This document shows positions 1 through 9,112 of a stretch of 64,000 nucleotides of DNA, in pieces. The notes under the pieces are model-generated. The model did no database searches, was not told where the DNA came from, and saw only the letters and a program-made list of their open reading frames with translations. This stretch comes from JAAOII01 sp965207945 (GTDB lineage: Bacteria > Pseudomonadota > Gammaproteobacteria > CBDBNL01 > JAAOII01), in assembly GCA_965207945.1 (NCBI GenBank), contig OZ242303.1, positions 992,001-1,056,000 on the forward strand. Reading direction: 5' to 3'. Numbering within the stretch: position 1 is the stretch's first letter; each line of letters starts with the position of its first letter. The translations under genes were made by a program, and so were the position numbers.

Positions 1-427
1 CTTCACCTGCTTCTACAGAGGCAATATACTCCTCAGGAAATTTACGCACTGAGGCACGGAGAGATTTAGAAAAGCTCATACCCTCAGATACTGATAATCT
101 AATTTTTGAGACCGTCTTACGCATTTCTGATGTATCTGCCTGTTGGCTTATCATATTTAAACTCCTTTCAAGCGGAATGCCTGCCCCTACTAAGGTTCCA
201 AGTTGACGTGTCATAAGTATAAGTTCCTGAATAGGCATGGCTCGCTTAAAAAAGTAACTAAGAACATCAGATGATACGCCCTTTTCACCTTTAGATACTA
301 CAACATTAAGAGGGAATAGTCCATCATCGCGCAGAGATTGACGGGCTGTTCGCACAGAATCAGATTCTATATATCCTTTAACACGTTTCCCTGAACTATC
401 GTGTGCCTGATATTCAAATGAAGGCAT
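1..427 (-). CDS. gspF: GspF, type II secretion inner-membrane platform protein (partial, N-terminal part)
   Basis: The reverse strand encodes a protein starting MPSFEYQAHDSSGKRVKGYI, the usual opening of GspF/PilC-family platform proteins, and stays open to the window edge (about 142 residues). The motif RQLGTLVGAGIPLERSL, typical of the first GspF domain, is present. GspF sits in the inner membrane and couples the GspE ATPase to pseudopilus assembly. Its ATG lies 2 bp after the gspE stop, so it is the fourth gene of a gspC-D-E-F operon that continues outside the window. The family assignment is firm; the rest of the protein is not visible. Confidence 0.93.
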   Translation of the reverse strand, partial: MPSFEYQAHDSSGKRVKGYIESDSVRTARQSLRDDGLFPLNVVVSKGEKGVSSDVLSYFFKRAMPIQELILMTRQLGTLVGAGIPLERSLNMISQQADTSEMRKTVSKIRLSVSEGMSFSKSLRASVRKFPEEYIASVEAGE

Positions 428-429
428 TC

Positions 430-1902
430 TTACTCTTGAATTACTCTGATAACTTCAGCAAGATCAGTCATACCAGTGCGCGCCAATTGATAAGCATTCT
501 CTACTATTGTTTGCGATTTCTTATGCGCATAAGTAGCCATTTTTTCTTCAGGGCTGTTATCATTTATCATTCTACGCAGCTCAGCATCAATCTCAATTAA
601 CTCATAAATTGCTGTTCGTTTACTGTATCCTGTCTTATAACACTTGTCGCAACCAACTGGCTTATACAAGAATGATTTCTGCGTCAGCTTCAACTGTTTT
701 CTTTCATGAGCTCCTGGTTTATATTTTTGTTTGCAATTATTACATAATCTGCGGACTAATCTTTGCGCCATAACTGCTTGGACTGTGGATGCCAACAAAA
801 ATGGTTCAATTTCCATATCGCGTAAGCGAGTTATTGCCCCTATAGCTGTGTTAGTATGTAAAGTTGAAAGAACCATGTGTCCTGTTAAACTTGCCTGAAC
901 GCTAATACGCGCTGTCTCCGTATCTCTTATCTCTCCCACCAGCACCACATCTGGATCCTGTCTTAGTATAGCGCGAAGTCCACGGGCAAAACTCATATTT
1001 GCACGCATGTTAACTTGCGTTTGGCTGATACCATCAAAATAATATTCAATTGGATCTTCTATAGTCATAACATTAAGTTTGCTACGATCCAACTTACGCA
1101 AACAAGCATAAAGAGTCGTAGTTTTACCAGAGCCAGTGGGACCTGTAACCAAAATAATACCATGTGGTTTTTTAATTAACTTCTCCATTTTCACAAGCAT
1201 ATCTTGGTCCATTCCCAAGGTAGCAAGATCTAAAGAAGAATCTTCCTTATCCAACAACCTAAGCACCACTCTTTCGCCGTAAACTGAAGGCATAGTTGAA
1301 ACCCTAAGATCCACATCTTTTCCACCAAGTTTAACCGATAATCTTCCATCCTGAGGAACCCTTTTTTCAGCTATATCTAATCGCGCAAGAACCTTAATAC
1401 GAGTGACTAAAAATGGGGCGATCTTTGCTTGTGAAGTTAAAGATGATTTCAAAACACCATCCAAACGAAATCTTATTACTAGTTCTTTAGAATATGGTTC
1501 AATATGAATATCTGACACCCCTTCTCTTATTGCTTCAAATAGGATTGCATTCAAGAGTTTGATTATGGGAGCATCATCGTCTGAATTTAGGATATCATCT
1601 GGTTCTTCAAGCAATGAACTAATTTCATCAAAGTTAATCCTATCATCTTTTAATGCCTGATTGCTTATTTGAGTTGTTTCGGATCTATCATTTTCCGTAT
1701 AATTTTTTTGTAGAAGAAGATCAAACTCTCCGGACTCAATAACTTTATTAGGCATGTTATGCCCCAAGTGCCTTTGTGTTTCTTGAACTACTCCGAAGGA
1801 CACTCCTTGACGATATATAATTACTTTTTTACCTTTGCCCTTGTCAAAGAACACACCGTTTTTTTTGGCATAATTATAAGGAATGGTATATTCAGATTCC
1901 AT
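430..1902 (-). CDS. gspE: GspE, type II secretion traffic ATPase
   Basis: Cytoplasmic secretion ATPase of 490 residues, the usual GspE length. Walker A GPTGSGKT is at about 254-261, the Asp-box region around 277-285, Walker B (VVLVGEIRD) at about 319-327, and a His box (STLHTN) near 346. A tetracysteine zinc site is formed by CNNC at 387-390 and CDKC at 418-421; this site separates GspE/PilB from the retraction ATPase PilT. The N-terminal 110 residues are acidic and variable, as in other GspE proteins where they bind GspL. It starts 2 bp after the gspD stop, implying coupled translation. All catalytic motifs are intact. Confidence 0.97.
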   Translation of the reverse strand: MESEYTIPYNYAKKNGVFFDKGKGKKVIIYRQGVSFGVVQETQRHLGHNMPNKVIESGEFDLLLQKNYTENDRSETTQISNQALKDDRINFDEISSLLEEPDDILNSDDDAPIIKLLNAILFEAIREGVSDIHIEPYSKELVIRFRLDGVLKSSLTSQAKIAPFLVTRIKVLARLDIAEKRVPQDGRLSVKLGGKDVDLRVSTMPSVYGERVVLRLLDKEDSSLDLATLGMDQDMLVKMEKLIKKPHGIILVTGPTGSGKTTTLYACLRKLDRSKLNVMTIEDPIEYYFDGISQTQVNMRANMSFARGLRAILRQDPDVVLVGEIRDTETARISVQASLTGHMVLSTLHTNTAIGAITRLRDMEIEPFLLASTVQAVMAQRLVRRLCNNCKQKYKPGAHERKQLKLTQKSFLYKPVGCDKCYKTGYSKRTAIYELIEIDAELRRMINDNSPEEKMATYAHKKSQTIVENAYQLARTGMTDLAEVIRVIQE

Positions 1903-1904
1903 TT

Positions 1905-3947
1905 TTATTGAGCAGGTTCAAGTAAATCTTCAATCTTTCGTTTGTTCCCTAGATCGGTAAAAAGAGAGATTTCACTTAAATCTCTTAGTTGCGGAATATT
2001 TTTACGCGATAAGAATGTATTAAATCTTGGAAAGCTCAATTGCGTTTGCCGCAAACTATTATATTTACCATGGCTTAAACTAGCAATTGCCGCCTCATCC
2101 TTAATAATGCGAGGGCGCATGAATATCATAAGATTTGTTTTAGTAAGACGAGTACTTTGATCACGAAAGAGATAACCTAAAAAGGGTATATCACCAAGTC
2201 CTGGCAGTTTACTAATCTCTTCAGTTTGCGTATCGCTTAATAAGCCACCTAAAATAATTAAACCGCCATCTCTAACCTGAACGTTAGTAGTAATTTTGCG
2301 CACTGTGGTAGTTATTTGTTCTGAATCAGTTGACCCAGGTAAAACATTAGAAATTTCTTGGTTAATGCTAAGTTTGACTGTGTCACCGCCAGTAACCTGA
2401 GGAGTTATAACTAAATTAATACCTACATCGCGTCTTTCTATGGTCCTAGTAACCTGGTCATTGCTTCCTGTAACCGTCCCAGTCACAAACGGTCTATTTT
2501 CACCCACTACAAATGATGCCTCTTCGTTGTCAAGAGTAACAATATAAGGAGTAGCAAGGATATTAGAGCGAGTATCTGAATTTAATAATTTATACAAAGC
2601 TCCCCACCCATCATTAACTGTTCCCTGATAAGCCGCCCCAAATAGTCCTCCTTGAGCTAGTCCAACCCCTGTTCCCACTTGATTAGCACTAGTAGCCAAT
2701 TGACCCAAACGACCACTTAAATCAAGCAACGCACCACCACTTGGACTATTATATATCCAATCTACTCCAAACTCTTTTCTGAAATCATCGGTTAATTCAG
2801 CGATAATTACTTCTATTATTATTTGCGCCCGCTTAACATCAAGTTGTCTTATTATGGATTCTACTGCTCCTATAAAGTTATTATCTCCACTAATTATCAG
2901 AGCATTCAAGCCGACATCCGCCTGTATCCCCGATTTAACTTCGCCGCCTCCAGCTGCCTGTTGATTCTGTTGTTGCTGTTGCTGTTTCTGTTGTGCTGCC
3001 TGTTGTGTAGGGGTTGGAGTTAATGCTGATGACTTTGGCGCTTTCCCTTCTTGCCCCTGCTCGCTTAGCACTGCCTTAAATGCTTCAGAACTTGTTAAAC
3101 GATTGAGGATATTTGCTAAGGTTTGAGCATCCGCATAACGTAAATAAATCACCTTAATGTTCGCATTAGCACTAATAGGTATATCCAGAGTGTTAATCAA
3201 TTCTTTTATTGCCAAACGAACTCCAGAACTCGCAGAAATAATAATTCTATTAGTTCTTTTATCTGCTTGCATATTGATATTAAGTGCTTGATTATTCGCC
3301 TTATAGATGGCATTTATCATTCCAATAATAGTATCCACCTGGGCATGTTGCAGCTGAACAATTTCATAATCCTGAATCTCCACCACGTCCATTCTATTGA
3401 TAACCCCTTTCACTCTATCAAGATTTGCTTGAATATCTGAAATAATTAAACTATTACCTTTTGGCAGAGATGTAAGTTGTGCTTGTTTGGAAAGCATAGG
3501 ACGCACTACTTTTATTAATTCCGCAGGGTTTAGATTCTTAATTTTAATTATTTCAGTGATAAATGAATGCCTTTCATCATAAACCTCTGATGGAGCAAGC
3601 GACTGCGCTTCAGCAAAAGGAATAATCTTAACTATATCTCCATCTACAATAGCCGTATAACCATAAAATTGAAGAACTGAAAGCATCACATCATAAAGAG
3701 ACTCTTGAGCTATCGATTGAGATGCTATTATAGTAATTCTTCCAGAAACTCTTCTATCCACCAAAAAATTTTTACCAGTTAATTTAGCTACACTTTCAAT
3801 AAACTGTCTTATATCTACATTACGAAAATTTAGTGATAGCTCTTGGTTCTCAGTTGTAACCTCATGATTAGTGGCGAAAACGGGGTTCATCATAATAAAT
3901 GTATAAAGTAATACAAGATTGATTAATATCTTTATAGAATATGTCAT
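1905..3947 (-). CDS. gspD: GspD, type II secretion outer-membrane secretin
   Basis: Secretin of 680 residues that forms the outer-membrane channel. A signal peptide (about 1-26, ending VFA/TN) is followed by the N0 domain (LNFRNVDIRQFIESVAKLTGK region), repeated N1-N3 domains to about residue 380, then the C-terminal beta-barrel domain with VPGSTDSEQ and VRDGGLIILGGLLSD. Between N3 halves lies a low-complexity glutamine linker (about 311-331). The C-terminus extends beyond the barrel by about 60 residues and could be an S-domain for pilotin binding, though no pilotin is visible here. It sits 13 bp downstream of gspC. Confidence 0.97.
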   Translation of the reverse strand: MTYSIKILINLVLLYTFIMMNPVFATNHEVTTENQELSLNFRNVDIRQFIESVAKLTGKNFLVDRRVSGRITIIASQSIAQESLYDVMLSVLQFYGYTAIVDGDIVKIIPFAEAQSLAPSEVYDERHSFITEIIKIKNLNPAELIKVVRPMLSKQAQLTSLPKGNSLIISDIQANLDRVKGVINRMDVVEIQDYEIVQLQHAQVDTIIGMINAIYKANNQALNINMQADKRTNRIIISASSGVRLAIKELINTLDIPISANANIKVIYLRYADAQTLANILNRLTSSEAFKAVLSEQGQEGKAPKSSALTPTPTQQAAQQKQQQQQQNQQAAGGGEVKSGIQADVGLNALIISGDNNFIGAVESIIRQLDVKRAQIIIEVIIAELTDDFRKEFGVDWIYNSPSGGALLDLSGRLGQLATSANQVGTGVGLAQGGLFGAAYQGTVNDGWGALYKLLNSDTRSNILATPYIVTLDNEEASFVVGENRPFVTGTVTGSNDQVTRTIERRDVGINLVITPQVTGGDTVKLSINQEISNVLPGSTDSEQITTTVRKITTNVQVRDGGLIILGGLLSDTQTEEISKLPGLGDIPFLGYLFRDQSTRLTKTNLMIFMRPRIIKDEAAIASLSHGKYNSLRQTQLSFPRFNTFLSRKNIPQLRDLSEISLFTDLGNKRKIEDLLEPAQ
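2957..3006. repeat. CAA/CAG trinucleotide tract inside gspD
   Basis: An imperfect triplet repeat (CTG/TTG on the plus strand) encodes the Gln-rich linker of GspD at about residues 311-331. It is in frame and interrupted by a few Ala, Lys and Asn codons. Confidence 0.8.
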
Positions 3948-3960
3948 TGTTTATTAATTA

Positions 3961-4851
3961 TTAGCGGTTAACTGTCAGTGTTTGAGATTTGCCTTGTCTT
4001 TCATAAATTATAACAAAGCGATTTTGCTTCATAAGATCCGCAACAACCTGTGGATTTGATGCTATACTTGGCGTTGGTATGCCATTAACTGATATTATTA
4101 CATCTGTAGGCAAAAGTCCTAATCTTCTAAGAAGTTCGGGATTAATTCTATGTGATAATTGATAACCAAAAGTGGAACCATTTTTTTTAATTGGCTTGAC
4201 ATCAAAATCATTGGAAGCCGCCAAAGGATTGTTTATTATATTATCTTCAAATTTTTTAATCTCTTTTCTATCTTGTGAATTCAATGAAGAAACCTTTACA
4301 TCTTTCTTTACTGCCTTAGATCTTGGGGGAATTTTTTTCACGGGAACTGGAGCATTTTTTAAGAATATATTAGTATTATCCTTTTGCAATGTATAAACCC
4401 GCTTCTCACTACCTTGTGTTAGAGTTATTGAGTTAAGGTCAATAGAGCTAATTTTTGCCCCCCCCTGCAAAACATCACCAACTCCATAAATACCCTCTTT
4501 TCCATTATTGATCTTTAACATAGCATAGCCATTAGAACCGCTGCTAATAATACCCAGTAGAGTAACTGCCAATGTAATGGATGCTGGTTTTTGAACCTGC
4601 GGCGGTGCAATATATAAATTATTGTGATTTGTCCATTGCCATAAAGAATCACCAACAAGATTTTCTTGATAAACTGGAGGAATAAACAGAGAATAGGCAC
4701 TATCCTCTTTATAATTATAAAACAGTTGAACGACCTGCCAAAAAAAAGAAGCAGTCATCCATCCCATTAAACAGACCACTACAATAGGTAGATATCTTAA
4801 CCTTAAGAAATTGCTGAAACCTTGTGATAATCTGTCAATTATCTCTGTCAT
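3961..4851 (-). CDS. gspC: GspC, type II secretion inner-membrane protein with PDZ domain
   Basis: A 296-residue bitopic protein. It has a short cytoplasmic N-terminus, one membrane span at about 21-40, the periplasmic homology region (about 90-160, with KEGIYGVGDVLQGGAKI), a Lys/Pro-rich linker, and a C-terminal PDZ-like domain at about 215-296 (GYQLSHRINPELLRRLGL, then TDVIISVNGIPT). GspC links the inner-membrane platform to the secretin GspD. It is the first gene of the operon, and its promoter should lie in the 124-bp gap upstream (4852-4975). A run of eight G on the coding strand (plus strand 4458-4465) encodes part of the homology region. Confidence 0.93.
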   Translation of the reverse strand: MTEIIDRLSQGFSNFLRLRYLPIVVVCLMGWMTASFFWQVVQLFYNYKEDSAYSLFIPPVYQENLVGDSLWQWTNHNNLYIAPPQVQKPASITLAVTLLGIISSGSNGYAMLKINNGKEGIYGVGDVLQGGAKISSIDLNSITLTQGSEKRVYTLQKDNTNIFLKNAPVPVKKIPPRSKAVKKDVKVSSLNSQDRKEIKKFEDNIINNPLAASNDFDVKPIKKNGSTFGYQLSHRINPELLRRLGLLPTDVIISVNGIPTPSIASNPQVVADLMKQNRFVIIYERQGKSQTLTVNR

Positions 4852-4975
4852 ATTTAAATTATTCTATAGTTGTATGTAGTAATACGTTATAAAGAAACAG
4901 AATTCCCCTATGATTTTGTAAATTTTTATGAGTTTTCGTAAAATTATATTTTTTTTATAAAAATAACCGCTTAAG

Positions 4976-6259
4976 CTACTTAACTTTAGTTCTATAAAGG
5001 TCTTTCACTAAATTCTTTGAATTACGGCTGCGACAATACTCAGGGACTGCAAATTTTTCAGACGATATTTGATATCCTAACTCTTCAAACCATGCAGATG
5101 CCTGAGTAGTAAACACTACCAAATACTTATAACCCTTAGTAATCGCAATTTTTTCCATAGAATTCAGTAATCTCTTGCCGTATCCTTGTTTGCTGTGGGA
5201 CTTCTTAACAACCACACATTCCAACTCAGCATATCCTTTTTTATCCTTCATTGCCGAAAGAGCCGCACAACCTATAAGATTATCGTCCTGCTTAATAATA
5301 CAAAAATCGTCAATTTTAGCTAACAATTGTTCATAAGAACGGGGGCGTAATATCCCCTCTTCTTCCAATGGACCAATCAATGATTTTATATCATCAACAT
5401 CAGAGCGCTCAGCAATAGCCAGTGACTCATAATTGTCAGAATTAATCATAACTCCACAACCACTAGTTGTAAGAATTTCTTTGAATAGAGCATTATCTTC
5501 ATTAAATGAAATAATATGAGTTCTATTTACTCCTCTAGAACAATAATTAATCGCATGAGTCAATAGAGTTTTTAATCGGGCATTTACAGTAGAGCTAAGA
5601 GATTTATCATTCTGTTGCAATAGATTATTCGCATCTGGTAAATCAAGCGCTTTTTGTTTATACTTATCTGGTAACTGATCAATATACAAAATAATTTTAT
5701 CTGCAGGCAAAGAAATTGCACACTCCAATACCGCCTCGTGTGTACTGAGAAGGTACAACTGTCCTTGTTTATCTGGAGCTAAGGTATTTGCCACCAATAT
5801 ATCGCCATTACGCAGATAGTTACGCATTTCAACACTATCAACATTACGTGGCTTGCCTCTTTTATGCATATCTTTTCCGTCTATTACTCCTTTTGGCTGA
5901 GCTAAAATCCAACAACCAGACAAAATATTTGTTTTATGTCCATGCCCGTAAGCGCCTTTAGACAAAAGAGCGCGGCATTTAAATTCTAATCCTGCTATAT
6001 TTGGTAATAATTTGGCAATATCTTTATCAGTAACAGGCATATTATCTTGAGCAGCTATATCGTAATCTATGAATATAACGCAACCCACGCCCAAACTGCA
6101 ACAAGCTGATATATCACGCCATATTCCATGCTCTTCATAATTACTAATGGCAAAAAAAGAAGCGGGGATAACAAATATAAAGTTTTTATTTCGATACTTA
6201 TTAATGTACGGAAGTGCTTGTTTTAGCAATATGCCTCTTTGTTCGAGATTACTATGCAT
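4976..6259 (-). CDS. argA: ArgA, N-acetylglutamate synthase (two-domain)
   Basis: First step of arginine biosynthesis: acetyl-CoA plus glutamate to N-acetylglutamate. The 427 residues match the classical gammaproteobacterial enzyme. An amino-acid-kinase-like domain (about 20-265) binds the regulator arginine, and a GNAT acetyltransferase domain (about 283-420) has the acetyl-CoA loop KQGYGKRL near 357-364. The motif GAYGHGHKTNIL and the SEEGILRPRS-like segment (EEGILRPRSYE, about 300-310) are typical of ArgA. The kinase half is fairly divergent. argD lies 15 kb away, so the arginine genes are scattered. The next gene upstream (adk) is divergent. Confidence 0.93.
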   Translation of the reverse strand: MHSNLEQRGILLKQALPYINKYRNKNFIFVIPASFFAISNYEEHGIWRDISACCSLGVGCVIFIDYDIAAQDNMPVTDKDIAKLLPNIAGLEFKCRALLSKGAYGHGHKTNILSGCWILAQPKGVIDGKDMHKRGKPRNVDSVEMRNYLRNGDILVANTLAPDKQGQLYLLSTHEAVLECAISLPADKIILYIDQLPDKYKQKALDLPDANNLLQQNDKSLSSTVNARLKTLLTHAINYCSRGVNRTHIISFNEDNALFKEILTTSGCGVMINSDNYESLAIAERSDVDDIKSLIGPLEEEGILRPRSYEQLLAKIDDFCIIKQDDNLIGCAALSAMKDKKGYAELECVVVKKSHSKQGYGKRLLNSMEKIAITKGYKYLVVFTTQASAWFEELGYQISSEKFAVPEYCRSRNSKNLVKDLYRTKVK

Positions 6260-6335
6260 GGCTTTTAGCTATTTGGGGTATTATGTTTAAAAAATAATGT
6301 TATACTAACCATTATAAGGTAATTAAATATATTCC

Positions 6336-6364
6336 TTATAGCGTGTTATATTTAATGATATAAT
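6336..6364 (+). promoter_or_regulatory. Candidate sigma-70 promoter for adk
   Basis: The 130-bp gap between divergent argA and adk contains a perfect -10 TATAAT at 6359-6364, with a weak -35 (TTATAG, 6336-6341) 17 bp upstream. It predicts a short leader of about 20 nt before the adk ATG at 6390. A reverse TATAAT (plus strand ATTATA, 6311-6316) may serve argA. No strong Shine-Dalgarno precedes adk. Confidence 0.4.
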
Positions 6365-6389
6365 TCCAAACTTCATCCTCTTTAATTTT

Positions 6390-7040
6390 ATGAATATCAC
6401 ATTTTTAGGACCTCCAGGCAGTGGCAAAGGAACTCAAGCGATAATATTGAGTAAGCAATTGGGTATACCTCATATAAGCACTGGGGATATTTTGCGTAAT
6501 GAAGTGGAAAAAAACACTGACTTTGGTAAAAAGGTTTCAGAAATAATGAAAAGAGGAGAATTAATTAGCGATGACATCATAGCTGAAATAATATCAAAAA
6601 AATTACAAAAAGATGAATGCGCTAAGGGCTTTATTTTAGACGGTGTTCCGCGTTCTTTGGGGCAAGCTCATGCATTAAAAGATAATGGGATACAATTTAA
6701 CCATGTTTTAGAACTTTATTGCGAGGATGAGGATATAGTTAATCGGTTATCCAATAGAAGAGTCCATCCTGCCTCAGGGCGCACTTATAACCTGATATCC
6801 AACCCACCTAAAGCAGCAGGCAAAGATGATATAACAGGAGAAGATCTAGTTCAGCGAGAAGATGATTTAGCAGAAACTATTTATGAAAGATTGAAAACAT
6901 ATAAAACAATAACTGCTCCATTGTGTAAATATTATCAAGAATTAGCGCAAAAAAATGATGTTGTTCATTATCATAGAATTAATGGCAGTTTATCGCCAGA
7001 TGATATAACTGTAATAATCAAAGGATTAATTACAGCATAA
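6390..7040 (+). CDS. adk: Adenylate kinase
   Basis: Converts ATP and AMP to two ADP in the cytoplasm. The 216 residues show the P-loop GPPGSGKGT (7-15), the AMP-binding region with ISTGDILRNEV, the DGVPRSLGQA motif near 84-93 (usual form DGFPRT), and a long LID domain (about 120-158, RRVHPASGRTYN then GKDDITGEDL). The LID lacks the four zinc cysteines, as in Gram-negative long-type enzymes. tsaB follows after 27 bp. Nothing suggests loss of function. Confidence 0.97.
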   Translation: MNITFLGPPGSGKGTQAIILSKQLGIPHISTGDILRNEVEKNTDFGKKVSEIMKRGELISDDIIAEIISKKLQKDECAKGFILDGVPRSLGQAHALKDNGIQFNHVLELYCEDEDIVNRLSNRRVHPASGRTYNLISNPPKAAGKDDITGEDLVQREDDLAETIYERLKTYKTITAPLCKYYQELAQKNDVVHYHRINGSLSPDDITVIIKGLITA

Positions 7041-7067
7041 AATTAACAACCTCTTTCAGTAAACCCA

Positions 7068-7775
7068 TTGCGTAATATTCTTTCCTTTGACTGCTCAACT
7101 CTTGTTTGCTCTGCAGCTCTAATGTCATCAGATAGCTGTCAACAAATATCAATCAATAGAAAAAAATCCCATCACCGCTTGATTTTGCCTATTATAGAAA
7201 GATTATTAGCGAATTCACAACTTTCTATTAGTCAACTTGACATGATTGTATGTGGCATAGGTCCTGGTTCTTTTGTTGGATTGCGAGTAGCTGTAGGAGT
7301 AGCCAAAGGGATTTCTTATGCAACAGATACGCCTCTGCTGAGCATACCTTCACTTGAAGCGTTAGGATATAAAGCCAAAGAACAAATTAATCAAAATAGT
7401 AATGAACGTATAGGTATTCTTATACTAATGGATGCCCAGCTAGGAGAAGTATACTGGGCATACTATGAAAACTCTAAGGATAGCGAACAACTACAAGAAA
7501 TTGTTGCTCCTGCATTAGATAAACCTGCTGAAATTAATTTATCCACTCGTTCTCCCATATATATTTGGGGCAACACAGACAAGCATTTTTCATCACTTCC
7601 TCAAAACATCATTAAAAATACAGTTAGCTGCGAAGAGGCATGTCCTCAAGCAAGTTATCTAATTAAAGCAGCAATGAATCATCCTTCTTTAAAATCAACC
7701 TCAGTGGAGGAATTAGAACCTATGTATTTAAGGACAACATTACATAATCAAAATATAATCCAAGTAAATGAGTAA
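7068..7775 (+). CDS. tsaB: TsaB, tRNA t6A synthesis subunit
   Basis: ASKHA-fold partner of TsaD in the complex that adds threonylcarbamoyl to A37 of ANN-decoding tRNAs. The N-terminal ILSFDCST (about 4-11) and GPGSFVGLRVAVGVAKG (about 65-81) match the family; the usual form of the latter is GPGSFTGxR. TTG at 7068 is the most likely start, because the first downstream ATG would remove the FDCST phosphate-binding strand. The C-terminus ends in the PMYLR motif common in TsaB. Its last 8 bases overlap the next gene. Confidence 0.93.
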   Translation: MRNILSFDCSTLVCSAALMSSDSCQQISINRKKSHHRLILPIIERLLANSQLSISQLDMIVCGIGPGSFVGLRVAVGVAKGISYATDTPLLSIPSLEALGYKAKEQINQNSNERIGILILMDAQLGEVYWAYYENSKDSEQLQEIVAPALDKPAEINLSTRSPIYIWGNTDKHFSSLPQNIIKNTVSCEEACPQASYLIKAAMNHPSLKSTSVEELEPMYLRTTLHNQNIIQVNE

Positions 7776-9081
7776 TCCAAGTAAACATAAACGTAATATA
7801 CTACCCAATAGAGAAACATTCCATGCTATTATCAAATCTGCTGTGCCTTTATCTACAGGGTTCTTTGGCGCCGTAGGAGGATTTTTTGCATTTTTACCCT
7901 TGCCTGCTTTGCTCGGTCCTATGTTATTAAATGCAGTTATATGCCTTAGTGGTATAAAAATGCAAATTCATAAGGCCTTTTTACCACCCATCTTCGTAAT
8001 AATCGGCTGGTATCTCGGCAGCAAGGTAACTCCTGATACTTTTAACAATATTTCTTTATGGATTCCTGCAGCAATAATGTTGGTAATATGGATGATTCTT
8101 GCAACAATACTTGGCAGTTTATACTTCACTCGTTTTGCCAAATTTGATCGCCTTACCGCAACTTATGCGGCGCTACCAGGAGCACTTGCCAGCATAGTTG
8201 CTGTAGTTCAAGATACTACTGCCGATCAAAGAAAAGTTGTAGTAACTCAAACAATGAGGGTTTTCATGGTAGTTATTTTATTACCTATAATATTTGCAGT
8301 AATATTAGATGTCCCTGACAATTTACTAGCTCTCGCTCCTCAAACCTCTGTAGCTACTCCAACATTTAATTCAGCTATCTCATGGCTGCTATGTATTATT
8401 TCAAGTTGCATAATAATAGGTGTTTTTAAACTACTAAGGGTCCCTTCTCCATATTTACTTGGAGGCACATTAGCTGCCGCTTACTTCTTTGGCACTGGTC
8501 AGCTTGTGGAACCCTTACCTACCTCTATTTTAATGATTGCTCTTTATATTCTTGGTAGTGTCCTAGGAACTAGATTCAACGGATGCAGTTGGCGGGAAGT
8601 TGCAATACTAGGAGGACATGGAATAATCGTCACTATACTATTATTATTATTTGTAACCTTAGGCGCCTTTATCTCATCCTTAATATTCGGTATGAATTTT
8701 CTAAGTATGTTCTTAGCTTATGTTCCAGGCGGAGTTCATGAAATTACTATTATTGCTTACGCTTATAGCATAGAGCCTCTATTCGTGGCATTTTTACATT
8801 TTTTACGAATAGCAATTATTACTGTTGCTTTGCCTATAATACCCAGTTTTTTCCGTTCTCATAGCAACCGAACTACTAATAATTTTAGTAATAGTTATGA
8901 TGCACAGAATGAGGAAGAAGAAAGCTCAATGGAAAATTCAACATATCAAGACAGTCAACATCAATCACAAGAGCATCCAGAAGAATATACAGAGGCAGAT
9001 TTACACTCAAATAATTGGGAAGATCCTGACTCACCAGAAGAGCATATTGACTCGGATAACAATCAACGCCCTACTGGTTAA
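7768..9081 (+). CDS. AbrB-family (DUF/COG3180) multi-spanning membrane protein
   Basis: A 437-residue integral membrane protein with about ten predicted spans up to residue 370, arranged as two repeated halves. Each half contains a helix of the type PALLGPMLLNAV or SPYLLGGTLAAA, and the YVPGGVHEI motif sits near 320. This is the Gram-negative duplicated AbrB family, sometimes labelled ammonia monooxygenase-like or AbrB regulator; its substrate is unknown. The last 65 residues form a hydrophilic, acidic, Gln/His/Glu-rich cytoplasmic-type tail, which looks like an add-on. It overlaps tsaB by 8 bp, so it is co-transcribed with adk-tsaB. Confidence 0.82.
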   Translation: MSNPSKHKRNILPNRETFHAIIKSAVPLSTGFFGAVGGFFAFLPLPALLGPMLLNAVICLSGIKMQIHKAFLPPIFVIIGWYLGSKVTPDTFNNISLWIPAAIMLVIWMILATILGSLYFTRFAKFDRLTATYAALPGALASIVAVVQDTTADQRKVVVTQTMRVFMVVILLPIIFAVILDVPDNLLALAPQTSVATPTFNSAISWLLCIISSCIIIGVFKLLRVPSPYLLGGTLAAAYFFGTGQLVEPLPTSILMIALYILGSVLGTRFNGCSWREVAILGGHGIIVTILLLLFVTLGAFISSLIFGMNFLSMFLAYVPGGVHEITIIAYAYSIEPLFVAFLHFLRIAIITVALPIIPSFFRSHSNRTTNNFSNSYDAQNEEEESSMENSTYQDSQHQSQEHPEEYTEADLHSNNWEDPDSPEEHIDSDNNQRPTG

Positions 9082-9101
9082 AAAACTAAAAGAGTAGTTT
9101 T
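9082..9101. terminator. Small AT-rich hairpin between convergent genes
   Basis: AAAACTA and TAGTTTT form a 7-bp stem around a 6-nt loop. It lies directly after the AbrB-family stop and before the 3' end of the convergent acetoacetyl-CoA synthetase gene. The A and T flanks could make it work on both strands, but the stem has only one G-C pair. Confidence 0.35.
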
Positions 9102-9112
9102 ATACGAAAGCT

